Of a stretch of 64,000 bases of DNA, positions 17,368 to 26,283 are shown piece after piece. The notes beneath the pieces are model-generated. The model did not search any database. It worked only from the letters and a program-made list of their open reading frames with translations, and was not told the DNA's origin. How positions within the stretch are numbered: position 1 is the stretch's first letter; every line of letters starts with the position of its first letter. The position numbers and the translations under genes are program-made. Origin of the DNA: Herbiconiux moechotypicola (GTDB lineage Bacteria > Actinomycetota > Actinomycetes > Actinomycetales > Microbacteriaceae); contig NZ_JANLCN010000002.1 in NCBI RefSeq assembly GCF_024979255.1, positions 186,001 to 250,000 on the forward strand, given 5' to 3'.

Positions 17368-18750
17368 TCAAGCCTCCGCCTGGGCCGCGGCCGCCGCCGC
17401 GGCGGCCTTCGGCAAGGCCTCCAGGATGCGCGCCACGGCCGCCTCATCGTGCGCCGCCGTCACGAACCACGCCTCGTACACCGACGGCGGGAGCGAGACC
17501 CCTTCCTCGAGCATGGCGTGGAAGAACGGGGCGTAGCGGTAGCCCTGCTGCCGCTGCACGTCGGCGTAGTCGCGCGGCGGCACGGCCGAGCCGAAGGTGA
17601 AGCTGAACAGACTCCCTGCCCGCTGCACGCTGTGAGCCACACCCGCGTCGGCGAGCGCCTCCGACACCGCCGCCGAGACGGTGGCCGCGGTGCGGTCGAG
17701 CGCCTCGTACACTGCGGAGTCGGCCAGCCGCAGCGTGGTGAGCCCGGCGGCAACGGCGACCGGGTTACCCGACAGCGTCCCCGCCTGGTACACGGGACCG
17801 AGCGGGGCGAGCGTGTCCATCACCTCGGCGCGGCCGCCCAGCGCGGCGAGCGGCATGCCCCCGCCCACGACCTTGCCGAAGGTGAGCAGGTCGGGGACGT
17901 AGGCCGGCACGTGGTGCGCGTCGGGCGCATCCTGATGCACCTCGGCCACCGGGGAGCCCACGTTCTCGAGCCCCCACCAGCCCGCGGGGCCGACCCGGAA
18001 CCCGGTGAGCACCTCGTCGACGATGAGCAGGGCCCCGTGGGCATGCGCGATGTCGGCCAGCGCGGCATTGAACCCGGGCGCGGGCGGTACGACTCCCATG
18101 TTCGCCGGCGCCGCCTCCACGATGATCGCGGCGATCTCCTCGCCCCGCGAGGCGAACAGCGCCCGCACGGCATCGAGGTCGTTGTAAGGCAGCACGACCG
18201 TGAGTGCGGCGACGGCCGCGGGCACACCGGCCGAGGCGGGCAGCGCCAGGGTCGCGAGACCGGAGCCGGCTTCGGCCAGCAGCGAGTCGGAGTGGCCGTG
18301 GTAGTGGCCGGCGAACTTCACCAGCAGCTCGCGCCCGGTGTAGCCCCTGGCCAACCTGATGGCCGTCATGGTGGCCTCCGTGCCGGTGGAGACCAGCCGC
18401 AGCTTCTCGACCGGGTGCACCCCGCCCGCCACCACGCGCTCTCGCACGAGCTCGGCGAGGTCGGTCTCGGCCGGGGTTGTGGCTCCGAACGAGAGCCCGC
18501 GCGCCGCCGCCTCCTGCACCGCGGCGACGACCTCGGGATGCGCGTGGCCGAGGATGGCCGGCCCCCACGAGGCCACCAGGTCGACGTAGTCGCGCCCCTC
18601 GGAGTCGGTGACGTAGGGACCCTGCGCGGCCACCAGGAACCGCGGGGTGCCGCCCACCGAGCGGAAGGCCCGCACGGGCGAGTTCACCCCGCCGGGGATC
18701 GACTGCTGCGCGCGGTCGAACTCGGCGGCGTTCGTGGTGTGCCCGCTCAT
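17368..18750 (-). CDS. hemL: Glutamate-1-semialdehyde 2,1-aminomutase
   Basis: The 460-residue PLP enzyme converts glutamate-1-semialdehyde to 5-aminolevulinate, the second step of the C5 haem route. Visible landmarks are [12 protein letters not shown], the [20 protein letters not shown] segment that contacts the cofactor, [11 protein letters not shown], and [14 protein letters not shown] with the Schiff-base lysine at about residue 293. A stretch of about ten alanines ends the protein, an unusual but harmless-looking tail. The ATG overlaps the hemB stop by four bases, so it is the last gene of the haem operon and coupled to hemB. Confidence 0.96.
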   Translation of the reverse strand: MSGHTTNAAEFDRAQQSIPGGVNSPVRAFRSVGGTPRFLVAAQGPYVTDSEGRDYVDLVASWGPAILGHAHPEVVAAVQEAAARGLSFGATTPAETDLAELVRERVVAGGVHPVEKLRLVSTGTEATMTAIRLARGYTGRELLVKFAGHYHGHSDSLLAEAGSGLATLALPASAGVPAAVAALTVVLPYNDLDAVRALFASRGEEIAAIIVEAAPANMGVVPPAPGFNAALADIAHAHGALLIVDEVLTGFRVGPAGWWGLENVGSPVAEVHQDAPDAHHVPAYVPDLLTFGKVVGGGMPLAALGGRAEVMDTLAPLGPVYQAGTLSGNPVAVAAGLTTLRLADSAVYEALDRTAATVSAAVSEALADAGVAHSVQRAGSLFSFTFGSAVPPRDYADVQRQQGYRYAPFFHAMLEEGVSLPPSVYEAWFVTAAHDEAAVARILEALPKAAAAAAAAQAEA

Positions 18751-19754
18751 GCCGCACCCTTCAGTCCGCGGGCCACCTCGACGGCCCAGTAGGTGAGCAC
18801 GGCGTCGGCGCCGGCCCGGCGGATGCTCGTGATCGACTCGAGGATCGCCCGCTCCCGGTCGATCCAGCCGTGCGCGGCCGCGGCCTCGATCATCGCGTAC
18901 TCGCCCGACACCTGGTAGGCCCACACCGGCACGGGCACGGTGGCGGCCACGTCGGCGACGAGGTCGAGATAGCTCAGCGCCGGCTTCACCATGACGATGT
19001 CGGCGCCCTCCTCCACGTCGAGCACGGCTTCGCGCAGGCCCTCGCGACGGTTCGCCGGATCGAGCTGGTAGGTCTTGCGGTCGCCACGGAGCGTCGACCC
19101 CACCGCCTCACGGAAGGGGCCGTAGAACGCCGAGGCGTACTTCGCGGAGTAGGCGAGGACGGCGACGTCGTCGAACCCGTCGGAGTCGAGCGCCGCGCGC
19201 ACGGCCGCGACCTGGCCGTCCATCATGCCGGAGAGCCCGAGGAGCTGCGAACCCGCCCTGGCCTGCTCCAGCGCCATGTCGCGGTACCGCTCCAGGGTGG
19301 CGTCGTTGTCGACCGAGCCGTCGGCGGCGAGCACGCCGCAGTGGCCGTGGTCGGTGAACTCGTCGAGGCAGAGGTCTGTCTGCACCACGAGGGCGTCGCC
19401 CACCTCGGCGGCGACCACTCGGGTGGCCGCGTTGAGCACACCATCGGGGTCGGTCGCGGCGGTGCCGAAACCGTCCTTGGCCGAGTCGGCGGGCACCCCG
19501 AACAGCATCACCCCGCCGAGGCCGAGCTCGGCGGCCTCGGTCACCGCCGCCTTCACGCTGTCGAAGGTGTGCTGCACGACACCGGGCATCGACTGCAGCG
19601 GCTGCGGCTCGACGATGTCGTCGCGCACGAACAGCGGCAGCACGAGTTGCGCCGGGTCGAGCCGGGTCTGGGCGACGAGCCGCCGCATCGCGGGCGTGCC
19701 GCGCAGCCGGCGTGGACGCACCACGGGAAAGGAGCCGAAGGAGCCGGTGGTCAT
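18747..19754 (-). CDS. hemB: Porphobilinogen synthase (delta-aminolevulinate dehydratase)
   Basis: The 335-residue barrel enzyme condenses two aminolevulinates into porphobilinogen. The two active-site lysines are in [14 protein letters not shown] and [13 protein letters not shown], and [13 protein letters not shown] and the lid region are present. The metal-site segment reads [12 protein letters not shown]: one of the three cysteines of the zinc form is Asp, a mixed pattern common in actinobacteria. It has its own -10 element in the 28-base gap after hemD, so it can be transcribed separately from the upstream haem genes. Confidence 0.96.
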   Translation of the reverse strand: MTTGSFGSFPVVRPRRLRGTPAMRRLVAQTRLDPAQLVLPLFVRDDIVEPQPLQSMPGVVQHTFDSVKAAVTEAAELGLGGVMLFGVPADSAKDGFGTAATDPDGVLNAATRVVAAEVGDALVVQTDLCLDEFTDHGHCGVLAADGSVDNDATLERYRDMALEQARAGSQLLGLSGMMDGQVAAVRAALDSDGFDDVAVLAYSAKYASAFYGPFREAVGSTLRGDRKTYQLDPANRREGLREAVLDVEEGADIVMVKPALSYLDLVADVAATVPVPVWAYQVSGEYAMIEAAAAHGWIDRERAILESITSIRRAGADAVLTYWAVEVARGLKGAA

Positions 19755-19761
19755 GCCCTCC

Positions 19762-19767
19762 AGCCTA
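19762..19767 (-). promoter_or_regulatory. Internal -10 element before hemB
   Basis: TAGGCT on the minus strand ends seven bases before the hemB ATG at 19754. The gap also contains GGAGGG, so either leaderless or read-through translation is possible. Confidence 0.5.
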
Positions 19768-19782
19768 GATCGCCCGGCTGAG

Positions 19783-20574
19783 CTACTGCCCCTCGGCCGC
19801 CCTCCGGGCGTTGGCCACCTCGATCACGGCATTGATGAGCGACTCGGCCGAGCGCCCCTTGGCGATCACGTCGACCCGGAGCCCGTAGGTGGTGGCGTCC
19901 TCGGCCGTGCGCGGGCCGATCGCTGCCACCAGCGTCGACTCGGGGATGGGGCCGAGCTGCTTCTGCACCTGTTCGGCCACCGAGCCCGAGGTCACGAACA
20001 CGGCGTCGATCGCCCCGGCGGCCACGTCGGCCCGGATGCGCGGGTCGACCTCCACGCCGATGGTGCGGTAGGCCACCACCGACTCCACGGTGTGGCCGCG
20101 CTTGATGAGCCCCTCGGTGAGCACCGGCTTGGCGATGTCGCTGCGCAGCGTGAGCACCCGCAGCTCGGGCCCGAACTGCTCGAAGCGCTTGAGCTCGCGC
20201 AGCAGGCCCTTGGCGGAGTTGTCCTCCGGCGGCACCAGGTCGACCTTGTAGCCCGCGGCCGAGAGGGCGGCGGCGGTGGTCTCGCCCACGGCGGCGATGT
20301 GCGTCTCGGGCGGCACCACGGCCTGGTGGGCGGCGAGCACGTCGACGGTGGTGGCACTCGTCATGGTGAGCCAGTCGAACGAGCCGGCCGCGAGCGCCGC
20401 GAGCGCGCGCTGCAGGGTCTCGGCGTCTTCGGTGGCCGCGAAGTTGATCATGGGCGCCACGATCGGCCGCGCACCCACCGCGCGCAGGTCGGCCGCCACA
20501 CCGTGCCCCCAGGGTCCGCCGCGCGGCACCAGGATTCGCCACCCGCCGAGCGGGCGCTGCGACCAGGCCGTCAT
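19783..20574 (-). CDS. hemD: Uroporphyrinogen-III synthase
   Basis: This 263-residue two-domain protein of the HemD fold closes and inverts ring D of hydroxymethylbilane. Typical weak signatures are present: ILVPRGGPWGHGVAADLRAV near the N-terminus, WLTMTSATTVDVL, VAAVGETTAAAL, VVAYRTIGVEVD, VFVTSGSVAEQV and VAAIGPRTAEDA. HemD sequences diverge strongly, and the position between hemC and hemB (four-base overlap with hemC) makes the assignment secure. Confidence 0.93.
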   Translation of the reverse strand: MTAWSQRPLGGWRILVPRGGPWGHGVAADLRAVGARPIVAPMINFAATEDAETLQRALAALAAGSFDWLTMTSATTVDVLAAHQAVVPPETHIAAVGETTAAALSAAGYKVDLVPPEDNSAKGLLRELKRFEQFGPELRVLTLRSDIAKPVLTEGLIKRGHTVESVVAYRTIGVEVDPRIRADVAAGAIDAVFVTSGSVAEQVQKQLGPIPESTLVAAIGPRTAEDATTYGLRVDVIAKGRSAESLINAVIEVANARRAAEGQ

Positions 20575-21503
20575 CGCCCACCGCCCACGGGTGCGAACTC
20601 CGCCGCACCGTCGTCGAGCAACTGGGTGGCCACCGCCTGACCGAGAAGTTCGGCCACCACGAGGTCGTCACCGAGCATCCGGGCCGACCGCTCGCAGCCG
20701 AGTTCGGCCGCCCCGTCGGCCTGGTACACCGTGGCCGAGAGCGTGAGCTCGTCACCCGAGACCGTCGCCCGCGCGCCCACCGGCGCCGCGCATCCGGCCT
20801 CGAGCGCGGCGAGCACCGCGCGTTCGGCGAGCACGGCCGTGCGCGTGGGGGCATGTTCGATGCTGAGCAGCTCGGGAATGCTGTCCCCCTCACGGGTCTC
20901 GATCGCGAGCGCACCCTGACCGGGTGCCGTGGGCCACAGGTCGAGCGCGAAGAGTTCGGATGCTGCGTCTAGCCTATCGAGCCGCGCAAGCCCCGCCGAC
21001 GCGAGCACCACGGCGTCGAGGTCGCCCTCCTGCACACGGCGCAGCCGGCTGTCGACATTGCCCCGGATGTCGACCACCTCGAGGTCGGGCCGGAGCGAGA
21101 GCAGCTGGGCGACGCGGCGCGGCGAGCCGGTACCCACCCGCGCGCCCTCGGGCAGTTCGTCGAGGCCGAGCCCGTCGCGCGTGCACAACGCGTCGCGCGG
21201 GTCTTCGCGCTCGGGCACCGCACCGAGCACGAGACCCGGGTAGGGCGCCGTCGGGAGGTCTTTGAGGGAGTGCACGATGAGGTCGCACTCGTCGGCCACG
21301 AGGGCCTCGCGCAGTGCGCTGGCGAACACGCCGGTGCCGCCGAGGCTCGCGAGCGACTCCCGGGATCGGTCGCCCTCCGAGGTGACGATGACCGTCTCCA
21401 CGTCGACACCGGAGGCCTCGACGAGCGCGGCGACCACGTGCCCGGTCTGCGCTCGGGCGAGCGCACTGCCCCGGGTCGCGACGCGAAGGGTTCTGCTCGA
21501 CAT
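20571..21503 (-). CDS. hemC: Hydroxymethylbilane synthase (porphobilinogen deaminase)
   Basis: The 310-residue enzyme polymerises four porphobilinogens. TRGSALARAQTGHV, the catalytic HSLKDLPTAPYPGLVLGAVP segment with its aspartate, GTGSPRRVAQLLSLRPDLEV, RGNVDSRLRRV and the dipyrromethane-cofactor cysteine in LEAGCAAPVGA are all present. The ATG at 21503 starts the conserved sequence; nine extra codons upstream lack conservation. The stop overlaps hemD by four bases, and the gap to hemH is 49 bases. Confidence 0.96.
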   Translation of the reverse strand: MSSRTLRVATRGSALARAQTGHVVAALVEASGVDVETVIVTSEGDRSRESLASLGGTGVFASALREALVADECDLIVHSLKDLPTAPYPGLVLGAVPEREDPRDALCTRDGLGLDELPEGARVGTGSPRRVAQLLSLRPDLEVVDIRGNVDSRLRRVQEGDLDAVVLASAGLARLDRLDAASELFALDLWPTAPGQGALAIETREGDSIPELLSIEHAPTRTAVLAERAVLAALEAGCAAPVGARATVSGDELTLSATVYQADGAAELGCERSARMLGDDLVVAELLGQAVATQLLDDGAAEFAPVGGGR

Positions 21504-21552
21504 CACCCTACGATTCTCACCCATCCGCACACCCTCGGGGGCGCTCCGAAGG

Positions 21553-22731
21553 TCACGGTGCGATACCGGCCAGCGCGGGCTTGAACCCGAGCCGCACGTT
21601 CTCGCAGCAGCCGGGCCGGCACACGTCGTACCAAGGGCCGAGAGAGGTGAGCGCCGGGCGCTCGGCCGTGGGGGTGCCGTTCACCCGCTCCAGCACGAGG
21701 TCGATGAGCCCGCTCACGTAGGCGGGGTCGACACCGGGGGTGGGGATGCGCACGGCACGCAGGCCCTGTTCGGCACAGCTCGTGAGCGCCTCGTTGTCGA
21801 GGTCCCAGAGCACCTCCATGTGGTCGCTCACGAAGCCCAGCGGCACGATCACGACCGCCTTCACCCCGCGACCGGGGAGCTCCTCGATGGCGTCGTTGAT
21901 GTCGGGCTCGAGCCAGGGCTGGCTGGGCGGCCCCGAACGGGACTGGTACACCAGCTGCCACGGCACGTCGGCGGCACCGGCCGCCGCAGCCATGACCACC
22001 TCGGCCACGGCCTTGTGCTGCGCCGCGTAGGCGCCTTCCGCGCCGAATCCGCGCGAGGAGGGGCCGGAGCGCTCGGCGTCGGCGGTGGGGATGGAGTGCG
22101 TGGTGAACAGCACCTCCACCTCGCTCGTGAGGTCGAGCTGGGGCGTCTCCTCGACGAAGGCGGCGAGCGCCGCCTCCAGACCCTCGATGAACGGCGTGAC
22201 GAAACCGGGGTGGTCGAAGAACTGGCGCACCTTGTCGATGGTGATCTCGCCCGCGAGACCCGTCTCGTCGAGGGCGATCGCGAAGTCCTCGCGGTACTGC
22301 CGGCAGCTGGAGTAGGAGCTGAAGGCGCTCGTGGCGATGGCGATGAGCGAGCGGTAGCCCTTCTCGTGCGCCTCGGTGAGGGCGTCGCGCAGGTAGGGGT
22401 CCCAGTTGCGGTTGCCCCAGAGCACCGGCAGGTCGACGCCGCGCGCGGCCAGCTCGGCCTCGAGGGCGAGCTTCAGCTGCCGGTTCTGCGCGTTGATGGG
22501 GCTCACGCCGCCGAAGGCGCGGTAGTGGTGGGCCACCTCCTCGAGCCGCTCGTCGGGGATGCCGCGGCCGCGGGTGACGTTGCGGAGGAACGGGATGACG
22601 TCGTCCTGCCCCTCGGGGCCGCCGAACGAGGCCAACAGGATCGCGTCGTAGGCGACCGGCTCCTCCACGTGCTCGGCCCCGCCCGCCGCCGCGGCGCTGG
22701 CGCCGGGCACGATGTCGAGCGGGCTCGTCAC
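21553..22731 (-). CDS. cpfC: Coproporphyrin ferrochelatase, Gram-positive type
   Basis: The 392-residue enzyme inserts iron into coproporphyrin III in the coproporphyrin-dependent pathway. Landmarks are LLASFGGPEGQDDVIPFL, HYRAFGGVSPINAQNRQL, the metal-site histidine in FTTHSIP, and the glutamate region SRSGPPSQPWLEPD. The C-terminus carries WYDVCRPGCCENVR, a cysteine cluster matching the [2Fe-2S] ligands known in actinobacterial ferrochelatases. The GTG start overlaps the chdC stop by four bases. It is also called hemH. Confidence 0.95.
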   Translation of the reverse strand: MTSPLDIVPGASAAAAGGAEHVEEPVAYDAILLASFGGPEGQDDVIPFLRNVTRGRGIPDERLEEVAHHYRAFGGVSPINAQNRQLKLALEAELAARGVDLPVLWGNRNWDPYLRDALTEAHEKGYRSLIAIATSAFSSYSSCRQYREDFAIALDETGLAGEITIDKVRQFFDHPGFVTPFIEGLEAALAAFVEETPQLDLTSEVEVLFTTHSIPTADAERSGPSSRGFGAEGAYAAQHKAVAEVVMAAAAGAADVPWQLVYQSRSGPPSQPWLEPDINDAIEELPGRGVKAVVIVPLGFVSDHMEVLWDLDNEALTSCAEQGLRAVRIPTPGVDPAYVSGLIDLVLERVNGTPTAERPALTSLGPWYDVCRPGCCENVRLGFKPALAGIAP

Positions 22732-23483
22732 TGCAGCACCTCGACGATCTCGGCGAGGTCGATGCGGCGGCCCGTGAAGAACGGCACCTCCTCGCGCACG
22801 TGCAGGCGCGCATCCGTCGCCCTCAGATGACGCATGAGGTCGACCAGGTTGAGCAGTTCGTCGTCTTCGAGCGCGAGGATCCACTCGTAGTCGCCCAGGG
22901 CGAACGAGGCGACCGTATTGGTGAGCACCGAGCGGTACTCGGCGCCCTTGCGGCCGTGGTCGGCCAGCATCTGCCGGCGCTCGGCCTCGGGCAGGATGTA
23001 CCACTCGTACGACCGCACGAAGGGGTAGACGGTCAGCCAGCCCTTGGGCTCCTTGCCGCGCATGAACGCGGGCAGGTGGTTCGACGAGAACTCGGCGTCG
23101 CGGTGCACGCCCATCGCGTTCCAGGTGGGCAGCAGCGGCGTGAACAGGCGGGTGCGGCGCAGCTGGCGCAGCGCCCACTGCAGGGTCTCGGGCACACTGC
23201 CGTGCAGCCACACCATGATGTCGGCGTCGGCGCGCAGGCCCGACACGTCGTAGAAGCCGCGCACCATCACGTCTTCTTCTTCGATCGAGACGACCGCCTC
23301 GTCGAGCTCGGCGAGCGCGGAGGGCACGTCGAAGCCGTCGACCGAGAGGGGCGCGTCTGGATTGCGCCTGAACACGGCCCAGAGCGTGTAGCCCACCACG
23401 GGCACCGACTCGCTGTCCTCCACGTCGCGGGCGACGGGCTGGGGTGCTGGGGTGGAATCGACGTCGACGGGCAGGTCGGTCAT
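22728..23483 (-). CDS. chdC: Coproheme decarboxylase ChdC (HemQ)
   Basis: The 251-residue chlorite-dismutase-family protein performs the last step, oxidative decarboxylation of coproheme III to haem b with peroxide. FEATURES: GYTLWAVFRR, VRGFYDVSGLRADADIMVWL, HLPAFMRGKEPKGWL, and the catalytic tyrosine in YPFVRSYEWY. An actinobacterial-type histidine region MLADHGRKGAEY follows. Its presence identifies the haem branch used by this organism. AAGAAGGA lies five bases before the ATG. It is the first of the run chdC-cpfC-hemC-hemD. Confidence 0.95.
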   Translation of the reverse strand: MTDLPVDVDSTPAPQPVARDVEDSESVPVVGYTLWAVFRRNPDAPLSVDGFDVPSALAELDEAVVSIEEEDVMVRGFYDVSGLRADADIMVWLHGSVPETLQWALRQLRRTRLFTPLLPTWNAMGVHRDAEFSSNHLPAFMRGKEPKGWLTVYPFVRSYEWYILPEAERRQMLADHGRKGAEYRSVLTNTVASFALGDYEWILALEDDELLNLVDLMRHLRATDARLHVREEVPFFTGRRIDLAEIVEVLQ

Positions 23484-23568
23484 GGTCCTTCTTCGTTCGG
23501 ATGGCGCGGTGGCGCGGGTCGCGCCGACGGGCGACGTGCGCGCGGGTGGCGCGGCGTGCGCCCCCAGC

Positions 23569-23862
23569 CTACTTCTTGCCCGCGTAACGGAAGCCGAGAA
23601 CCCCCGCCCCCACGACGGCGGCGACGCCCGCGGCGACCACGACCGAGAAACCCACCGGGTTCTGCGAGGCGAACCGCTTCACGCGGCTCTTCACCCGGTG
23701 CGCGGCGTGCCTGGCCTGCTTGGGCAGGTTGAGCCGGAACTCGATCGCGTCGAGGGTGGCGCGGAGTTCGCCACGGGTCTTCTCGATGTCGGCGTGCAGC
23801 TCGGCCTTCGAGCGCTGGGCCGGGGTGTCGGATGCGGGCGAGCCGCCGGTCGTGTCGCTCAC
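23569..23862 (-). CDS. DUF3618 family small membrane protein
   Basis: This 97-residue protein begins at a GTG that overlaps the preceding holin-like gene by four bases. It has the DUF3618 core SKAELHADIEKTRGELRATL (about residues 17-36), then a basic linker and one C-terminal membrane helix (GFSVVVAAGVAAVVGAGVLG, about 72-91). DUF3618 proteins recur in actinobacteria together with a holin-like protein and YtxH-like proteins. The group is thought to act at the cell envelope, but its function is not established. Confidence 0.82.
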   Translation of the reverse strand: MSDTTGGSPASDTPAQRSKAELHADIEKTRGELRATLDAIEFRLNLPKQARHAAHRVKSRVKRFASQNPVGFSVVVAAGVAAVVGAGVLGFRYAGKK

Positions 23863-24263
23863 TGGCCGAGTCCCTTCACCACGTTGATGTCTTTCTTGAT
23901 GCTCGTGATCGCGTCTTCGGGCAGCGGCGGCACCCCGCGCTTGATGGAGGCGACCCCGGCCAGCACCAGGATGATCGCGAGCAGCAGCAGGGCGCCCGCC
24001 ACGATGAGCGCCGCGGCCCAGGCCGGCAGCACCGTGGCCAGGCCCAGCACGGCGGCGGCCACCAGCACGGCCAGCGCGAAGAAGGCCAGCAGGGCGGCCA
24101 CCACGAACAGGCCCACCCCGATGCCGAGCTTGGCCAGGCGCGCGGTGAGCTCGCGCTTGACGTTCTCGAGCTCGTCTTTCAGGAGCTTCACGACGAGGGT
24201 GGGCACCTCGGCGAAGAGGGAGGCGAGGGAGCGGCGTGCGCGCTTGTCGCGTTCTTCGGTCAT
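23859..24263 (-). CDS. Phage_holin_3_6-type membrane protein (actinobacterial holin superfamily)
   Basis: The 134-residue protein has a basic, amphipathic N-terminus (MTEERDKRARRSLASLFAEV) and two long hydrophobic helices (about residues 48-75 and 80-108), then a short soluble tail. This pattern defines the Phage_holin_3_6 family, whose chromosomal members are not phage lysis genes but widespread envelope proteins of unknown role. It overlaps the DUF3618 gene downstream and is 12 bases after the YtxH-like gene, making a tight three-gene set. No other phage gene is nearby. Confidence 0.85.
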   Translation of the reverse strand: MTEERDKRARRSLASLFAEVPTLVVKLLKDELENVKRELTARLAKLGIGVGLFVVAALLAFFALAVLVAAAVLGLATVLPAWAAALIVAGALLLLAIILVLAGVASIKRGVPPLPEDAITSIKKDINVVKGLGQ

Positions 24264-24275
24264 GAGCGTCGGGGC

Positions 24276-24722
24276 CTACTCGTCGGCGGCGGTGTCGGAA
24301 TCGGCGGTGGCCGCGGGCTTCTTCGCGGCGGTCGACTTCGCCGCGGCGGGCTTGCGGGCGGCGGGCTTCTTGGCCGCCGTCGTGCGCGACGAGCTCGCGG
24401 TCGTGGCCGGCGACGTGGTCGACGACCGGGATGCGCTGGAGGGCTTGCTCCGGGTGGAGGTGCTCTGCGAGGGCTCGGTCAGTGGCTGCCGACCGAGCAG
24501 GCCCGCGAGGGCCGCCTTCGCGGTGTCGGCCAGCTGCGCCTTCACGGCGTCGACGCGGGTGCCTGCGAACTCCTGCACCTTCCCCACGCCCGACTGCACC
24601 ACGGGCGTGTTCCACACCTTCTCGGCGCCCGCCTTGATCTGCTCGTAGCGCTCGCGGCCGGCACGCGTTCCGAGAACGTAACCCGTGGCCAGCCCGACGG
24701 CGAAGATGATCTTTCCGCGCAT
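24276..24722 (-). CDS. YtxH-like small protein with Ala/Lys/Ser-rich tail
   Basis: The 148-residue protein opens with a hydrophobic/glycine segment (MRGKIIFAVGLATGYVLGTR) followed by AGRERYEQIKAGAEKVW, the pattern of YtxH-type proteins anchored by one N-terminal membrane helix. Its second half is a low-complexity tail rich in Ser/Thr and then in KKPAARKPAAAK-like repeats, reminiscent of histone-H1-like or nucleic-acid-binding tails. The tail could contact DNA, polyphosphate or wall polymers; this is inference. GGAG is seven bases before the ATG at 24722. It leads the DUF trio within the haem cluster. Confidence 0.78.
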   Translation of the reverse strand: MRGKIIFAVGLATGYVLGTRAGRERYEQIKAGAEKVWNTPVVQSGVGKVQEFAGTRVDAVKAQLADTAKAALAGLLGRQPLTEPSQSTSTRSKPSSASRSSTTSPATTASSSRTTAAKKPAARKPAAAKSTAAKKPAATADSDTAADE

Positions 24723-24822
24723 GTGTGCTCCGATCGATTCGCGAGTTCGGTGTCGTGCGTCAAGCGTAGTGCGGATGCCCGGGCACCGCATGAGCGGGCG
24801 TCACGAAGTGGGTCGATCCCAG

Positions 24823-26283
24823 TCAGTCCAGTCTCGGCTGGCCTCGCAGTTCGGCCGCCAGCTGGGAGCCCGTCGTGCGCGCGTGAGCCACCGTGGCGGC
24901 CAGCCCGGTTCCCGAGACCCACGCTCCGACCGTGTCGAGTCCCGCCGTCTCCGCGACCGCGGCGAGCGCCCGCCGCACCCGGTCGCGGTGCCCCACCGTC
25001 GCGAAGGCGAGGGAGTCATGCCAGTGCACGATCGAGAACCCGCGCACGTCGGACTCCGAGAGCGGCACACCGAGCAGGGCGGAGGCGTCGCGCAGCACGT
25101 CGGCGAGCCGCGGGTCTCCGGCGCCCGGCGCCGCGGCCGCTCCGCGGGAACCGTACGACAGCCTCAGCACATGGCGATGCGCAGGCAGGCGCTCGGCGAG
25201 CCAGGCCCACTTCGCGGTGGCGTGGGTGAGCGCCTTCGCGCCGACCCCGGGTGTGCCGGCCGCGACGAGCACTCCGGTGCCGCGGGGGGCGGCGTCGAGT
25301 CGCGGCTCGTCCACCACGAGAGTGGCGAGGGTGACGGATGCGGGGTCCGGCCACTCGGCGTCGGCCGGCAGTGAGGCAGATGCTGCCTCGTCGAGTGCGC
25401 CGCGCAGGAGGGCCAACGCCGGCCGGAAGCCCGTCGCCACCACGACGGCCCGGCACGTCACCGTCCTCGTGCCGTCGCCGTCGTCGACGGCGACCCGCCA
25501 GCCCCGCGCATCCGGAGCGCCCTCGCCCGCGGCCACCGGTTCGAGCCTCGTCACCGCGGCGCCCTTCGCGACCTGCACACCGTAGTGCAGGCAGTCGGTC
25601 TCGAGCGCCTCGACCAGGCGGTGCATCCCGCCCACCAGACCCTGCACCTTCGAGCCGGCCGGAGCCTGCTCGCGGAGGGCCATCACGGCGCCCGAGAGTG
25701 AGCCCTGCGTCGTCATCGCCTGCGTGAGTCCGGGCGCGACGGCGTGCACATCGACCACCGAGGGGTCGGCGGAATGCACCCCCGCCACCACGGGCGTCAC
25801 CAGTCTGTCGAGCACCTTACGGCCCATGCGACGTCGCACGATGTCGCCGAGGTCGGTCTCCTTGCGCACGCGCAGCAGCGGCATGAGGCGGTCGAGGTAG
25901 GCGCGCAGCGATCCGCTCCAGCCCACGACCCGGCGCACGTCGTCGGCGAGGGGGACACCGGGGATGCCGAGCAGACCCGCCGCCGGGAGCGGTGCCGCAC
26001 CGCCGTTCCAGGCCACCCAGGCCCCGGCCTCGGCGGGGGTCACGATCTCGGAGCCGAGACCCAGCTCCTCGACGAGGGCCGCCACCGTGCCGGCCCGGGT
26101 GGCGTAGCTCTCGGCACCCGAGTCGAGCTCGACGCCGGCCACCTCGTGCGAGCCCACGAAGCCGCCGAGCGCATCCCGCTCCTCCACGACGAGCACGGAG
26201 TGGCCGAGGTGCGCCAGCTGCCGCGCGGCGACGAGGCCGGCCACTCCGCCGCCGGCCACCACCACGTCGACCGTCTCGGTCAC
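24823..26283 (-). CDS. cgoX: Coproporphyrinogen III oxidase, FAD-dependent (HemY/CgoX type)
   Basis: The 486-residue flavoenzyme oxidises coproporphyrinogen III to coproporphyrin III in the Gram-positive route; it was formerly called protoporphyrinogen oxidase HemY. It starts with DVVVAGGGVAGLVAARQLAH and VVEERDALGGFV for FAD binding. The middle has VAGVHSADPSVVDVHAVAPG and LVGGMHRLVEAL, and the C-terminus has LRLSYGSRG and the final GAWVSGTGLAATVAHART. The GTG start overlaps the hemE stop by four bases. The presence of chdC and cpfC nearby supports the coproporphyrin assignment. Confidence 0.94.
   Translation of the reverse strand: MTETVDVVVAGGGVAGLVAARQLAHLGHSVLVVEERDALGGFVGSHEVAGVELDSGAESYATRAGTVAALVEELGLGSEIVTPAEAGAWVAWNGGAAPLPAAGLLGIPGVPLADDVRRVVGWSGSLRAYLDRLMPLLRVRKETDLGDIVRRRMGRKVLDRLVTPVVAGVHSADPSVVDVHAVAPGLTQAMTTQGSLSGAVMALREQAPAGSKVQGLVGGMHRLVEALETDCLHYGVQVAKGAAVTRLEPVAAGEGAPDARGWRVAVDDGDGTRTVTCRAVVVATGFRPALALLRGALDEAASASLPADAEWPDPASVTLATLVVDEPRLDAAPRGTGVLVAAGTPGVGAKALTHATAKWAWLAERLPAHRHVLRLSYGSRGAAAAPGAGDPRLADVLRDASALLGVPLSESDVRGFSIVHWHDSLAFATVGHRDRVRRALAAVAETAGLDTVGAWVSGTGLAATVAHARTTGSQLAAELRGQPRLD

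Noticed and set aside
19755-20574. HemD as a possible fusion with a methyltransferase
   Set aside because: The protein is 263 residues, the size of HemD alone; no SAM-binding motif is seen.
23859-24263. Holin-like gene as evidence of a prophage
   Set aside because: No integrase, terminase, structural gene or attachment repeat is nearby; chromosomal Phage_holin_3_6 proteins are common in actinobacteria.
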